The notes beneath the pieces were generated by a model. It saw only the letters and a program-made list of their open reading frames with translations. It was not told the origin of the DNA and ran no database searches. Below are positions 34,947-47,606 of a DNA stretch of 64,000 nucleotides, in pieces. Made by a program: the position numbers and the translations under genes. How positions within the stretch are numbered: the stretch's first letter is position 1; the number at the start of each line of letters is the position of its first letter. This DNA is from Paracyclopina nana (taxonomy: Eukaryota > Arthropoda > Copepoda > Cyclopoida > Cyclopettidae), in contig JAGUCH010000004.1 in the NCBI GenBank assembly GCA_019096065.1, positions 744,001 through 808,000 on the forward strand. Direction: 5' to 3'.

Positions 34947-35142
34947 TGGAGCACACTTATTCTACTTAGTGATAAAATTAGCGAAATACAGAGAAGGAAC
35001 AAGTCTTGCATTTCCTCAACACACAAAGTTTGGGCCAAATTATGGAGTAGTTTGAATTTTCGCGCGTCAGCAGCCTTGTTTATTTACTAACAATTTTTCA
35101 CGAGAGTTCTAAGGAAATAGTGAAGAAAATCAAGAAATAGCA

Positions 35143-36452
35143 ATGGCAGCCTATTTTTCAAGACTTCTTTGCAGCCGAACAGCCAATGCTGCTTCCATTT
35201 TGGGTAAAAGTCGATTTTGCATAAATTACGTAATCAATCCTAATTGGAGTTTGTCTTGCAGTGTCAGCCAATGTCGGAGCTTATGGCTTGATGTCCATGC
35301 GAACCTTGTCTGCTGAAGCCGGAGCATTGCCAAAAGTATGCAATTTTTAGACTAATTACGAAGTTTTCACTTTTCAAACTAATGATGTTTTAATTGCATT
35401 AGCATATCAAAAAGATATTGATGCCTTTACAAACGCTCTGTATAAATATAGATGATTTAGATGGCTTACATGATCATCTTTGTCATCTACATTTGTACCG
35501 TTTTCATTGATCCACATGTTCAATATTTCACTTGATTTTTATTCCAAAAAAGTATTTCTAAAAAATTTGGATTCTTTTGCTCCCCTCTCATGCTTCATTT
35601 ATCAGTAATAATTTGGCAAAGTACAATTTTTTGGGAAAAATCCTTATTTTAATTTCCTTAAGTTGGCTTTTATGCAATTTGGTCAATTCGCAATTGGAAT
35701 GTGTTGTAAAAAAAAATTGAGTCTGGCTTAGCATTAGCCTTAAAGTAGCTCAGCATAGCTAATTGCAACCATCTAAATCAATCCAAATATAGATGATGGC
35801 AAAAAATCATCTATATTTATACAACTTGTATGCACAGGAGATTTGTGGTACAAATATAGATGACAAAGATGCTCATCTAAATCATCTGACGCATCTATAT
35901 TTATACAGACCACTTTACAAATGCATAGTGTCTGAAAGTTTTAATTTTTCTCCCCTGCTCGTGATATAGGTATATTTCGACATGTCAGCCGGAGGCGAGA
36001 AACTCGGTCGTATCGTATTTGAACTTCGCGCTGATGTTGTTCCCAAGACTGCCGAGAACTTCCGAGCTTTGTGCACCGGCGAAAAAGGGTTTGGCTACAA
36101 AGGCTCCAGCTTCCATCGTGTCATTCCGCAATTCATGTGCCAAGGTGGAGACTTCACCAACCACAACGGCACCGGTGGCAAATCCATTTATGGCATGAAA
36201 TTCAAGGATGAAAACTTCAGCTTGAAACACACTGGACCGGGCATTCTGAGCATGGCCAACGCAGGGCCGCACACTAATGGATCGCAATTTTTCATTTGTA
36301 CCGTCAAAACGGAGTGGTTGGATGGCAAGCATGTCGTTTTTGGCCAAGTCGTGGAAGGCATGGAGGTTGTGCGCAAAATCGAGTCCTTTGGCAGCCGCAA
36401 TGGAAAAACGTCCAAGAAAATCGTTGTCGACGACTGCGGGGAAGTGGACTAG
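35143..36452 (+). CDS. PPIF: Mitochondrial cyclophilin (cyclophilin D type)
   Basis: A peptidyl-prolyl cis-trans isomerase, probably of the mitochondrial matrix, where cyclophilin D sets the permeability transition threshold. Exons 35143-35203, 35262-35335 and 35970-36452 join to 205 residues. The first 45 residues ([20 protein letters not shown], then [11 protein letters not shown]) are basic and Ser/Ala-rich, as in a transit peptide. The rest is a complete single-domain cyclophilin with [34 protein letters not shown], and [12 protein letters not shown]. Active-site Arg, Phe, Gln, Trp and His are all present. Without the two upstream exons the frame would look like a cytosolic cyclophilin A. 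The 634-bp intron 2 holds a MITE. Confidence 0.92.
35437..35909. mobile_element. ~470-bp MITE in cyclophilin intron 2
   Basis: Terminal inverted repeats start TCTGTATAAATATAGATG and run ~70 bp, sharing GATGATTTAGATG and ATCTTTGTCATCTA. An extra internal inverse copy of TATAAATATAGATGA lies near 35790-35815. No clear target duplication; ends are good to within a few bases. Confidence 0.75.
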
Positions 36453-39256
36453 TAATCAAGGAAAGATATGCAACTGCTTTTATGGTACCTCAACCAAATT
36501 CCGCGAAATGCGCTAACGCTCCGCCTGGTTTGCTTGGACGTGTTGCGAATTGGCGGAAAAAAACTCGCGTCGCGTAATATATTTATTGCATGCTTTTTGT
36601 GCTACAATAAATGGCTACGAGATTTTTTCCATTCTTCACCGTTGCACTCAATCGATAAGCTGGCTGATGGTAATTTTCCAGAGAAATTATAGGATCACAC
36701 CAACAGGAAATAGTATACCTACCTTGTAACCTCACAGTGCAACACAGCCTTATACGGACGTGTGAGAGTTTTGCTCCATTTAGCTTCAAAGGTTTTCACC
36801 TGCAGCTTCTGAATAAGAAGAGTACCCTACTATTTTTAACTGTTTTTTAAATGGATGCTTTGAACAGTTCACAACATCATTGCTTTGTAAAAGTCGCATC
36901 GAAAATTCTCACATATCATCATGCAAGCCATCGGTGAAATGCAGAATACAATGCCTATGTCAGCGCGTAGACAGATGTGTAAATTCGAATTTTCAGTGTC
37001 AGACCACTAGACCACTGCCAAGCTGCTACTCGTGTGGGACACTTAAGGACAAAAATAACATTGCTCAAGATCCAGGAGCTTGACCAGACTATTTCATAAG
37101 AGCAAGGTGCTAGAGATGACGAAAATCTGGATTCATGCGAGCGCATCAAAGACGAAAGTTGAGAAAATCATGTCATCATCATAATCTTCGTCGAATGCTT
37201 AGAGGTCGTCGAGATGCAATATGCTTTTAAGTGCTCAAAGCTTTGCAAAGTAACGGTGCCAAGCTTCTTTTTTCAAGCCTGCATTCGAAATGATGACATT
37301 GAAGCCATGCAATGTGAGATGGCGAGGAAAAAGTGCCAAAGTGACAGGTTCTCGGGCTCGTGGGTGACAAGGTCGAGTTCAACTCAATTGCGATCACAGA
37401 TTCGGTGCCAAGGGTCAACGAAGATGTCCAGGTCAACAGCTAACGAGAGTCAAGGATGATGGTGAATGCTTCAAATACGGTGTCAGTAATATGATGGATG
37501 CAAAAAAGAGAAAATCAATTTTTAGGCCTACAAAAACAACAAATTGTCATAGGTTGCATGACCGCAGCGAATGAAATAATCAAACATTGTAGTGTGAAGA
37601 GGTGAAATTCACCAATGCAATGTTCTAGTAGCTCATTGGCTACAGGCAAAGGTTAATCTAAGTTTTGAGACGGATCCCAATTGTGATGGACCTTGACAGA
37701 TTGCCAAAAGATGATTTATGGCGGCTCTTATTTGCTGACATTTTGCGAGGCCTTAGTTCCTCACAGTGCGCACAAGTGCGTAGCACCAGGACATTTTCCT
37801 CGTCGTCGAACTACATTTTCTTTTCAGCAGGAGCGATGCAGGCACATAGCACGCGCGCGTACATGATACTCGAGCTAAGCGCATGTTCTACAGCTTGCAG
37901 GAGAGAGTCCTCAACTGAAACCAAAGAAAAAGTGCCCCAGTAAACTTGTCCTCGCACCGCTAATGCCATGCCCACACATTTCCATCGTAGTATATGAGTG
38001 ATTAATATTTCATATGGCTCCATTTGGAATTTTCCGCGAAACGCTATTATCTACAGGCGGAATTGGGCCTATGCCCCGCTCATTTGGCGGAAACCCGATG
38101 CTTTGTTTATTGTGGTGATTTCAACGCGCGCACGCTACTTTTTCCGCGCTATTGCGAGCCGCATTCTGTGGTATATACGTACCGCAATACCAAATACACG
38201 TACGTGCGGCAAATTTCGCAGGACCTGAATCCTGTCGAGTTTGTCAGGCCATGATGGCTGCACGGTCGGCAGACGACTGATAAACCATTGCCAGTCGTGA
38301 ACGAGATCCAAGCGGGACCGGATCAGAGTGCGCATGAGAGGCTTAACATCACATCCTTTGAGCCTCCTCAGACGATGAGAGCTCGAATTAACCGGTCATG
38401 ATGATGCAATGACCTACAGTGCAGTGCTCTTCTTGACAGACCGGTTAACCACCCTCGTTTGCTATTGAGGCTGCTCGGGTATATGTGTATGAAGAATAAG
38501 GGCTTCTTTGTACGTAGTGATCCTGAAAGGTCATCCTTTGTGAGCAAAGAAGAAGAAGGAGCTTTGACCTCATTTTTTGGGAGCTCACTTTGTCTCAGTG
38601 TACGTAGTACGTGTGTTGTGGTACAGTGTGAGTGCACATATAGGAAAGTGAAACTCTTTTATTTTTGGCCGGGCCACGACCCAAAGTGCAAAACGCGATA
38701 TGGTTCCCTATCTAAAAAGGAATCTTCTTCTGCTGCTAAATGAGCGGCTTTGAGTCTGCCCCAAATACGGGCCACTGTCAGGCAAGATTTCTTTACTTTT
38801 ACGGCTTGCAATATAGTAGTGGTAAAACTCTTGGCTGATCATCAAACAGTTTCCCTCGCAATTAATTTCACAAAAAGCCAATTAGAATCGAGCAAGTCAT
38901 TTGTCAGCCTTGCGGTGCAAATGAATTGAAATCAAGTAAAACCATGCATATAGGGTTATACTATTATTTAATGGCATGTTTGCCTTTAATAATTACAAGC
39001 AAGATCATGTTCCGCTTCAAAGTTCAGGCTTTTCTCCAATAAATTGCATCATAGACGACGAAGCTAGCCATTAAAAATACGTAGGAAATCATCAGCATCA
39101 ATCACTGTACCACAACGACGCAGCCTTTATAGTCCAGAAAAAGCAGAGCAAACTTTCACTCATGGGGGTGAAAAAGGAGAAACTGGACCAAAACTTCTAG
39201 TCAGAAAAAAAACTCAAATTCATTATTGTGGCGTTCAAGTCACCCAAGATTTCAGC
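36453..39256. other. 2.8-kb gene-poor interval
   Basis: It begins with the cyclophilin 3' UTR (AATAAA near 36605) and ends at the protease promoter. Open frames here are short and unlike any family I know. A 10-bp inverted pair (TTAACCGGTC/GACCGGTTAA) lies near 38388-38450. No RNA gene recognised. Confidence 0.5.
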
Positions 39257-42200
39257 ATGAAGAGAATCCTTTGTCTTCTATTCTTCATTGGCACATTTTC
39301 TCAGACGATTCTCTGCGATAAGGCACAAATCAGCAAATCAACAACGACAACAGCAAGTGAAGTCGGAGGGAAAACGGAAATATCTCCAGTCTTCAGACGA
39401 AAGCCAATAAAATTACCTAAAGCAACGACGACCGCTTTACCCGACATAGTACGTGAGAATGTCAACAGCAGCGAAGAAGATGACAATGGCAAGGAGGAAT
39501 ATCGGGTAGGAGTGGAGCATTATCTGGATGTGGGGACAGAAAACGACAAGGACATCCTCGAGGATTTGGAGGAGATCAGTACAAACAATCATTCGAGTGA
39601 GCTCGAGGAGAAGAACGTGGAGGAAGAGGAGCCTTTTTACGATAATGATGATTATTACTACGAAGAAGAGTACGACGAGAAAGAAGAGGAATATTACAGA
39701 AGAAAACAGGAGGAGGAACAACAGCATCAGCAACAACGCATCAAGGAATTGGGACAACGAAGGAGGCAATGGCTGCAGAAGCAGAGGCAAAGATACTACG
39801 AATCTTTGTCCAGGTGGAGGAGGCCAGCGAGTGCCAAAGTGGTGATTCCGGATCGGCCACCAAGGCTACTGCATCCGCATCAGAGGCCACCAATCCCACA
39901 ACAGCACCACACCACTGAGAATCGGAGGCATTACGAAGCAATCCGGAGTCGTGATCACCGTGACAACGGAGAGTCCACCAGCTTGATGCGATCCCTTCTG
40001 GGCGTGGATCCCTTTTGCATCCACGATGACGCTCAATTTAGTTGCACTTTCACACCTCTTTGTTGGATGCAAGGGGGCGTGGCCATGGGCGGCTGTGATT
40101 CCATGCTTTATTCGTGCTGTGTTTCCCACACTATCGCCAGACGAAAGGTAAATATCATATTCTCATTATGAGACCTTTCAAAAAGCACGAAATTCGACAA
40201 AAGATCAAAATTTTGATGCAAAATGAGTATTTATAGGTATTTTATGTTAGTAATTTGCTTGATTTTTGCATGATTTGGGCTCAATAATAATGATTTTCAA
40301 ACATTTCATGATGGGGTTGAATTTGTGAATTACTGTTAGTGGAAATGTGACCTTAGGAATATAATTATGCATTTTTCTGCAGGCAAAAACATTCCGTTTT
40401 TCAAAATCCAGCTTGGAGCCCCAAGTCAAGTTGAAATAGCTCCGTGACGAATGGCTCCAAATTAAATTCATTTCACTCACAGTAGCATATACACACAATA
40501 ATAGAGGTGGAAGTGAAGCAGGAGCAACGAATTGAGTTTGGGGTCAACTCTCACTTTTGCAAACGAGCGAGCTATACTTGTTGCCTTAACGCTATTATAC
40601 CAGAGCACAGTGGGACTTTCACCTCGGAAATTACCATTACATATAGATAGGAAAGTGCGTCAAACTTTTTGCCAGATGGTCTTTATAGCTTTTAAGCCAG
40701 CTGCTGCAAAATGTACGCATTTTATATAGCATTGAACTATCTATATCTATACAGGAAAATTAGGAATTGTTATGCATGCAAAATCAACAACAGGCCAAAA
40801 ATAAAAAAAGTCCAATTTCCAATTTCTATTTTCTTCGCCAAATTCCAATCAAAGAAATCACTATTACATAGGCTGAAAAGTGATGCACAATCAGCCATTT
40901 CCCAGATATCAACTTTCACAATTAGAAGCTAGGGAATTGCCTAATTTAAGGGCAATTAATTAGGAGGATGGCCATAAATCCAATTGGTCCACAATGCAGC
41001 ATCTGAATTTTCCACTGTGCATTGATCTGTTGCGATCACCATTTGGCAATTTTGCAAGGTCGACATTCCCTTTTATATGGTTTCAATTATTCCATGGAAA
41101 AACGGGAGTTTTTTCTCGCTTGGCCTTGCGGTTTCTGCTGAATTTAATGGATTATTATTTTATTTATTATTTTTGCAGGACACTTTTGTTGAAACTGGCC
41201 GCGCTCAAAAGAGAAGACACAAAGAAATTCTGCACAACGAGCCAGAATGCGGAGTGACGAAGCATCGCCAATTTGCCAAACGCATCATAGGTGGGCAGAA
41301 GGCAAAATTTGCAGAGCTGCCTTGGCAGGTAAGCAAAAATTCTCGATGCAATTTCATGTCGAAATAATTTAGATGTCATGCATGCAAAACTCGAGTTTTT
41401 TTCTCAAAACAAAGCAGACTTGAAAAATTAATTAATTATTGTATTTATTATTGATGGCGGTGAAAGTAGTTTTCAATATTTTGTGCGTTAAAAGGCAATG
41501 ATTAAGTGGAAAAATGCATCAAAATGTCAAGGGGGCAAAATTGCATCACTAGAAATCATGACAATTTTACCACATCTTTTTTGCGCCAAAAAGCTAGATG
41601 AAATATTGTCAAATTGTCATAGCAGAAAAAAGAACTTTTTGTTGGCTCAACGCAACACTAGTTTTTCATGTGCATAGTACAAACTTTAACTTTCTCCACA
41701 ATTGACAAAAGTGGCAATCATGCAATCCAATTCCGGCTAATTAGTAAACCTCTCATCTGGCAACACTGCAACCAGTTTGGTAAAAACAAATTGGCCTGGA
41801 TTGAGTTCCAGATGACCCCGAAATTGCTTAAGGATGAAAACTTTCATCTTTTTTTTGCTCTCAGGTGGGCAAAAGAGATTTCACAAGCAGGAAATCAGTT
41901 TGCATGTCAAGTAAAGAAAACGATGTAATGTTATGTTTTTCATTCCAAAATGAACTGAGTGAGTATATAATAATTGGAACTGGAGGATTTTCTCTGGTGA
42001 TTTAAAAATGAGGAGCCAACTTTCACCAAGAACTGGCTTGGTGAACTTTGTAGCTGTAGGATAAAAAAACCTGATGTAGTAATCGTGATGCACTTGACCC
42101 AAGCTTTAAAAACGCGTTTTTTCAGCCTACCAAATTAGTCTGTACAGCAATGGCAGTTTCTCTCTACAGCTCAAATTAAGTTTCATATTTTTGGCTCCGC

Positions 42201-43660
42201 AGGCAATTTTTGTGAAATCTTGTGATGACAGAAGAATGATTTGCGCCATGTTTAGTGCAGCACGAATTTGCATTTTGCCTGTGTGAAACGTACTACAACT
42301 TCTCACGAATTCAAAGCTAGTTCCAAACCAATCCGCAAGATGGCGTTGCCATTTGTTTTCGCGGAATTGGCCATATAAACCAAACTATTTCCCCCCATTT
42401 GTTTGCCAAAAATGCCACAAAACATAAACAGCACAAAAATCCACTTCTGGCATTTGAAAAAATATATAATAAAAAATATATTAATAAGCTATTTTTAAGC
42501 ATTTTGCTTACAAAGAGAACAGGTATATGGCGCCCCTCCAATTAAGCCACATTTAGCCTTGAAGAGTAATTAACTGATGTCAGATAACCTCGGCCAATTT
42601 TCTAATGGGATGAGAGTAATTTTTTGGAGGTGCCCAGTGGTTGAGCAACTTGGGCTGAAGGGGATATTTCGAAATAAGCCAGACTGATGCCTGACCCAAC
42701 TTTCAAGTTTCCTAATGTGATCATGATCTGTATTACAAAAAAAGTTTCACTCCCATTATATTCTGAGACTATCTTCTATTGAAAGAAATTGGTATAGGCA
42801 GAAAATTTCTCAATGCCACTGTGATTCATCAGGTGAAAAAAGAGGATACAGCAAACAATGACATGACATTAAAAAACTTGTTATATTCATTTCAGGTCCA
42901 CATAAGAATTTCCAGTTACCAATGTGGGGGAGTTTTGCTCAATCACCAATATGTGGCCACAGCAGCTCACTGTGTACACCAGGCCAAGTTGTCCCAGATC
43001 ACAGTTCACCTTGGTGAATATGACACCAAAAACACCAAACAGGTACTGTTATGCACATCTACAATCATGAGGGGAGACATTTTCATTTTCCATTTTCAGA
43101 ATGCTGAGCCTTTGGATTCAGAATCTTTCAGGGTTGACCACATCACTCTTCATCCAGACTTCAGGTACATGCTCACTCAGCCAGATAGGTATGATGTGGC
43201 AGTGCTCAAGCTGGACAGACCTGTGGAGTACCATGACAACATTTTGCCCATCTGCCTCCCAACTGCTGACACAGATCTGGTGGGCAAAATTGGAGTTGTA
43301 GCTGGCTGGGGCAAGACTGACAACTCCTTTGGCAAGACTGGCACCAATGTGCTCCACAAGGTCCTGGTGCCAATCATTGACAACCAGAGATGCAGAGCTT
43401 GGCACAGAGACAAAGCCATTGCTGTCCAACTCCATGATGAGATGTTCTGTGCAGGACACAAGGAGGGCAAGCAAGATGCTTGTCTTGGTGATAGTGGTGG
43501 GCCTTTGGTCATCAATTTTGATGGCAAATGGACCCTGATTGGCATCACCTCAGCTGGCTTTGGATGTGCTGTGGAAAAGCAGCCAGGAATCTACCATAAA
43601 GTGAGCAAGACTGCAAAGTGGTTGTCAACTATCATCAACAAGGACAGTCCAAGGAGGTGA
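39257..43660 (+). CDS. Secreted trypsin-like serine protease with acidic prodomain
   Basis: A secreted S1 protease zymogen, probably of an extracellular cascade; its substrate is unknown. Exons 39257-40147, 41179-41328, 42896-43042 and 43100-43660, all phase 0, give 582 residues. Signal peptide MKRILCLLFFIGTFSQTILC is followed by a long Glu/Asp/Tyr- and then Gln/Arg-rich prodomain. A six-cysteine block at 254-288 has spacing C-x8-C-x5-C-x10-C-x6-CC, a knot type seen in arthropod S1 proteases and homologues. Activation is likely at KR|IIGG (residue 333). The triad is His372, Asp428 and Ser528, and Asp522 at the pocket base gives trypsin-like specificity. A TTTCAG ends one base before the ATG. 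Introns 1 and 2 (1.0 and 1.6 kb) hold nothing I can name. Confidence 0.9.
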
Positions 43661-43807
43661 TCCAGCCAGTTCCCTCATGAAGATCATACTTTCAGATTGT
43701 ATACAGTGAAACAAGCCATCACGCTCAATAAGTGTCATATGTATTCGTATTATGTCCCCTAATACTAACTAGTATGAGATGGTTTTTCAGTGATGAAAAA
43801 AAAAAGT

Positions 43808-45601
43808 TTATTTATTTTTGTGGCACAATTGTGGAACCATGTCCAGGAGCAAGCGTCTTTGTATTTTGCCTTGGGGATTTTTGGGCAACTTATCAGTGAA
43901 AATCACCCCTCCTCTCAATCTTTTTGCATCATCGACATTTGCATTGACAAGCTCAATTATGTCAGCGTCAGTGACTAATGATCCTGGAGCCTTGACGACT
44001 ATGGCTGTCACAAGCTCTTGAACCAAAGGTTCAGGTTTACCAAAAACTGCGCACTCAAGCACATCAGGGTGCGAGTTGATGATTGTTTCCAACTCCAAAG
44101 GATACAAATGGCAATTTTTGTACTTGATCAACTCTTTCAATCTGCCATCAAAGTATAGTATGCCATTTGCGTCATAGTGAGCCAAATCTCCTGTGCGTGC
44201 AAACCCATCCGGAGCAAAAAAATTTTGATCCTCCTCCGGTCTGTTCAAGTATCCTTTCATAAATGTTCCTCTTAAAATTCTGACCTGCAATTCTCCAACT
44301 TCATTTGCTCCACACAAATGTCCAGTATCAGGATCAACAATTTTTATGCAGACATCCTTAGACACGGAGCCTAAAGCCTTGGCATCTATCGACTGGGTGA
44401 CACATGCCCCAATTTCAGTCATTCCAAAAATGGTATAAACATACAGAAGATTGGGAAAATTGGGCTTGAGATCTTCAAACAATGTATGTGGAATGGTACT
44501 ACCCATTGGCATGACAACCAAGACTGAGCTCAAATCCAAATCTCTCTTCTTTGGCGTAGCAAGGCTGAGAAGCACAAGATGATGAGAGCCACAAATCATC
44601 ATGATGGGCCTATATTGGTCAACTTGTTTGTACAGAATTTCTGCTGTCTCATCATCATCCATATCAGAAGCATGGCTGAACACATAGCCAAAAGGTTTCA
44701 CCATGCCCTCAAGTGGAGTGAAAAATCCACCAATGTGAAAATAGCAAGTTGTGAGAAGCACCTTCTCCCTAGGATTGCTTAATCTTTTTCGCTCTTCAAC
44801 CCCCTTAAAGAAGTGCTGGAAGTACTTGGTGCTATGCTGAATGCCTTTTGGTGCTCCGGTAGTCCCAGATGACCAAAATATGATCACTGTATCATGAGGA
44901 TCAATTGACCGAGCTTTGAAATCATGCAGGGGCAAATTCTCTGTTTCTTGAATGATATCTAAGTAAATGTGAAAGGTTTTAGACAATAATGCTAAGGACA
45001 CAGATGAGAACTCAGAACCTTTGTAAAAATGAAATCCATTCTCAGTTGTTGGCAAATCTTGTCCAGAATTGGGGCAAGCAAGTTCCATGCAAATGACCAA
45101 GTTTTTTCCAAGTCTTTGAAGGTCTTTCAATACATCATGTACAACATGCCTTGAGCCGTCATAGCAAATAATCATTTTTGCATTTGTGTCTTCCAGCTGA
45201 GACTTGAGGACCCTAAAAGATAAGCCTGGATCTCCTAGACTCAAAATGCCTCCACAAAGCCAGACTGCCAGAGCTATAATGTGGATTTCAGTTGAATTTG
45301 GTATTGCCAAGTGGACTACATCTCCCTTGCTTAATCCATGGTGACAGAATGCCATTGCAAGCCTTTTTGATTCAGTTTCAATTTGGGAGGCTTTTTTCAC
45401 CCTATGTCCAATAGTAGAGGTTTTGCTGAACATATCAAAAGGAGCATTGATGAGCCAATCATAGTCTCCATGTTCTTTTAAAGTTTCATTGAATCCTTTT
45501 AATATATATTCACCCAAATTGAGTCCAATGTCAGGGTATTCAAGGTCTTTTTCTGTCAACCTTTCTAGGCTAAAAAGAATATTGTCTTTGATTACAGACA
45601 T
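43808..45601 (-). CDS. Acyl-CoA synthetase / luciferase-like enzyme, copy 1 (ACS-A)
   Basis: An adenylate-forming enzyme of the 4-coumarate-CoA ligase/firefly luciferase-like group, joining a carboxylic acid to CoA through an acyl-AMP. Exons 45601-45019 and 44958-43808 give 577 residues. P-loop SSGTTGAPKGIQH, FGMTEIGA, TGDLAHYD and the catalytic-lysine motif KNPQGKIQRR are intact. The C-terminus is not a peroxisomal SKL type, so location and substrate are open. The 60-bp intron (45018-44959) is a multiple of three and stop-free, so an unspliced form would also be open. The exon break matches the paralogue exactly (exon 1 is 583 bp in both). The stop overlaps an AATAAA. Confidence 0.9.
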   Translation of the reverse strand: MSVIKDNILFSLERLTEKDLEYPDIGLNLGEYILKGFNETLKEHGDYDWLINAPFDMFSKTSTIGHRVKKASQIETESKRLAMAFCHHGLSKGDVVHLAIPNSTEIHIIALAVWLCGGILSLGDPGLSFRVLKSQLEDTNAKMIICYDGSRHVVHDVLKDLQRLGKNLVICMELACPNSGQDLPTTENGFHFYKGSEFSSVSLALLSKTFHIYLDIIQETENLPLHDFKARSIDPHDTVIIFWSSGTTGAPKGIQHSTKYFQHFFKGVEERKRLSNPREKVLLTTCYFHIGGFFTPLEGMVKPFGYVFSHASDMDDDETAEILYKQVDQYRPIMMICGSHHLVLLSLATPKKRDLDLSSVLVVMPMGSTIPHTLFEDLKPNFPNLLYVYTIFGMTEIGACVTQSIDAKALGSVSKDVCIKIVDPDTGHLCGANEVGELQVRILRGTFMKGYLNRPEEDQNFFAPDGFARTGDLAHYDANGILYFDGRLKELIKYKNCHLYPLELETIINSHPDVLECAVFGKPEPLVQELVTAIVVKAPGSLVTDADIIELVNANVDDAKRLRGGVIFTDKLPKNPQGKIQRRLLLDMVPQLCHKNK

Positions 45602-45828
45602 CCTTCAGACTTGAACCTTCATTTGAACTAAAAGCAGCACTAGATAGTTGTTTGGCTAATTACCTTCTTCTTCTAAATAAATGGTGGGATATGACAGCAC
45701 AAGTGTTCCAATATAATTATTACATAAGAACATCTGTCAGACATGCATAATAAAGGTCAGCTTTTTTATTCAATCAGTATTGAATGACGAAGAGAAAATT
45801 GGAGATTGAATAAGGAGTAATTTTAGAA

Positions 45829-47606
45829 TTACTTAATGAGCTCCAACAATTGCTTTCTTTGAATTTTGCCTTGAGGATTTTTGGGCAACTTTTCAACAAA
45901 AATCACTCCACCTCTCAACTGTTTAGCATCATCCACATTCTTGCTAACCAAGCTTTTTATGTCATGTTCAGTGACCGAAGATCCAGAAACCTTGACAACT
46001 GCAGCTGTCACCATTTCTTGCACGGTTGGATCAGGTTTTCCAAAGACTGCAGACTCAACAACATCAGGGTGCATGTTGATAACATTTTCAATTTCAATTG
46101 GATACATGTGGCAATTCTTGTACTTGATCAATTCTTTGAATCGGCCATCAAAGAACAGTATGCCCTCCGAGTTGTAATGAGCCAAATCCCCAGTGTGAAC
46201 AAACCCATCGGGAGCAAAGAATTTCTTGTCCTCTTCTGGTCTGTTCAGGTATCCTTTAGTAACTGTTCCTCTCAGAACTTTTACCAAGATTTCGCCAACT
46301 TCATTTGGGCCACACAAATGCCCACTTTCAGGATCCACAAGTTTGACAATGACATCTTTTGATACGACCCCCAGGCATCGAGGATCTGTGGATCTTGCCA
46401 CAGTAGCTCCAATCTCAGACATTCCATAGCCAAGGTAAACAGATTGTAAAGAAGGAAAATGGGGTTTCAGGCAATCAAAAAGGTTGTGAGGAACGGTGCT
46501 TCCCATGGGAGACACAATTCGAACTGAGTTCATATCCAGATCCTTTTGGACAGGAGGGTTTTGGCTCATCAGAACAAGGTGATGAGACCCACAAATCATC
46601 ATCAAGGGCTTGAAGTGGTCAACTTCTTTATACAAAATTTCCATGCTTGAGAAACATGGATTGTCATCCAAGTCATGGGCTTGGTTGAACACATAAGTAG
46701 AAGGTTTCACCATACCCTCCAAAGGCATGATGAAGCCACCAACATGAAAGTAGCAAGTTGTTTGGAGCATCTTGGTTCTTGGTGGGAGCGTTGCTCTGGA
46801 TTCTTTGAGGCTCTTAACAAAATGCTGAATATACTTAAGCTTATGCTGAATGCCTTTGGGAACACCAGTTGTGCCAGATGACCAAAAGATGACCACTACA
46901 GCATCTGGATCAACAGTTCCATCAACCAATTTGGGAGGCTGTCTAGCATCCTCAGAGAGTTTTAAGAAATCTGCATGTTTTTCAGGAGTCAGTAATTCAT
47001 ACTTTTAACAAACCATAATATACCTGGGAAAAAGTGAAATCCTTCCTCAGTTGTTGGCTTATCCTGGCCAGGCTTTGGGCATGCAAGAGGAAAGACAAAT
47101 ACTTTGATCTTTCCCAATTGGTCCATTTGCCTCAGCGCCTCCCAAACTGCAGCCCTTGAGCCTTCAAAGCAAACAACCATTTTTGCTTTGGTATCACTGA
47201 GCTGAGTTTTGAGAACATTGACAGACAGGCCTGGGTCTCCAAGACTCACAGTGGCCTCACAAAGCCAAGCTCCAAATGCAATACAATGATTCTCAGTTGA
47301 GTTAGGAATTGCCAAATGCACCACATCTCCTTTGCGCAATCCATGATTGTAGAAAGCTGCAGCAATTTTTCTTGCATAGGGCTCAACTTCAGAGGCTTTG
47401 GTCACCTTTGATCCAATCCCAGAGGTGTAGTTGAACAACTCATAAGGGGCATTGATGAGCCAGTCAAAGTCACCATGCTCTTTGACCACCTCAGCAAAGC
47501 AGTTAAGAATCAAGTCTCCAAGATTTCTGTCTAGTTGGATGTAGTCAAAGTCTTGATCAGTCAATTCCTCTTTGGAATAAAGAACTTTATCCTTAATAAG
47601 TGCCAT
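45829..47606 (-). CDS. Acyl-CoA synthetase / luciferase-like enzyme, copy 2 (ACS-B)
   Basis: Tandem paralogue of the neighbouring enzyme in the same orientation, 227 bp upstream of it. Exons 47606-47024 and 46970-45829 join in phase 1 to 574 residues. It carries SSGTTGVPKGIQH, YGMSEIGA, TGDLAHYN and KNPQGKIQRK. The 53-bp intron sits at the same codon as in ACS-A. A GTTGTTGCAG ends two bases before the ATG. It starts head to head with RMND5. No peroxisomal tail (ends LELIK). Substrate unknown; light-emitting activity should not be assumed. Confidence 0.9.

Noticed and set aside
35982-36452. Cyclophilin starting at the internal ATG 35982 as a cytosolic protein
   Set aside because: Two upstream exons join in frame with good splice signals and add a transit-peptide-like N-terminus.
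36480-38743. A dozen open frames of 60-94 codons
   Set aside because: No homology, overlapping on both strands, no splice logic; consistent with non-coding sequence.
43808-45601. Bioluminescent luciferase
   Set aside because: The fold and motifs are shared by all luciferase-like acyl-CoA ligases; there is no peroxisomal tail and no evidence for luciferin use.
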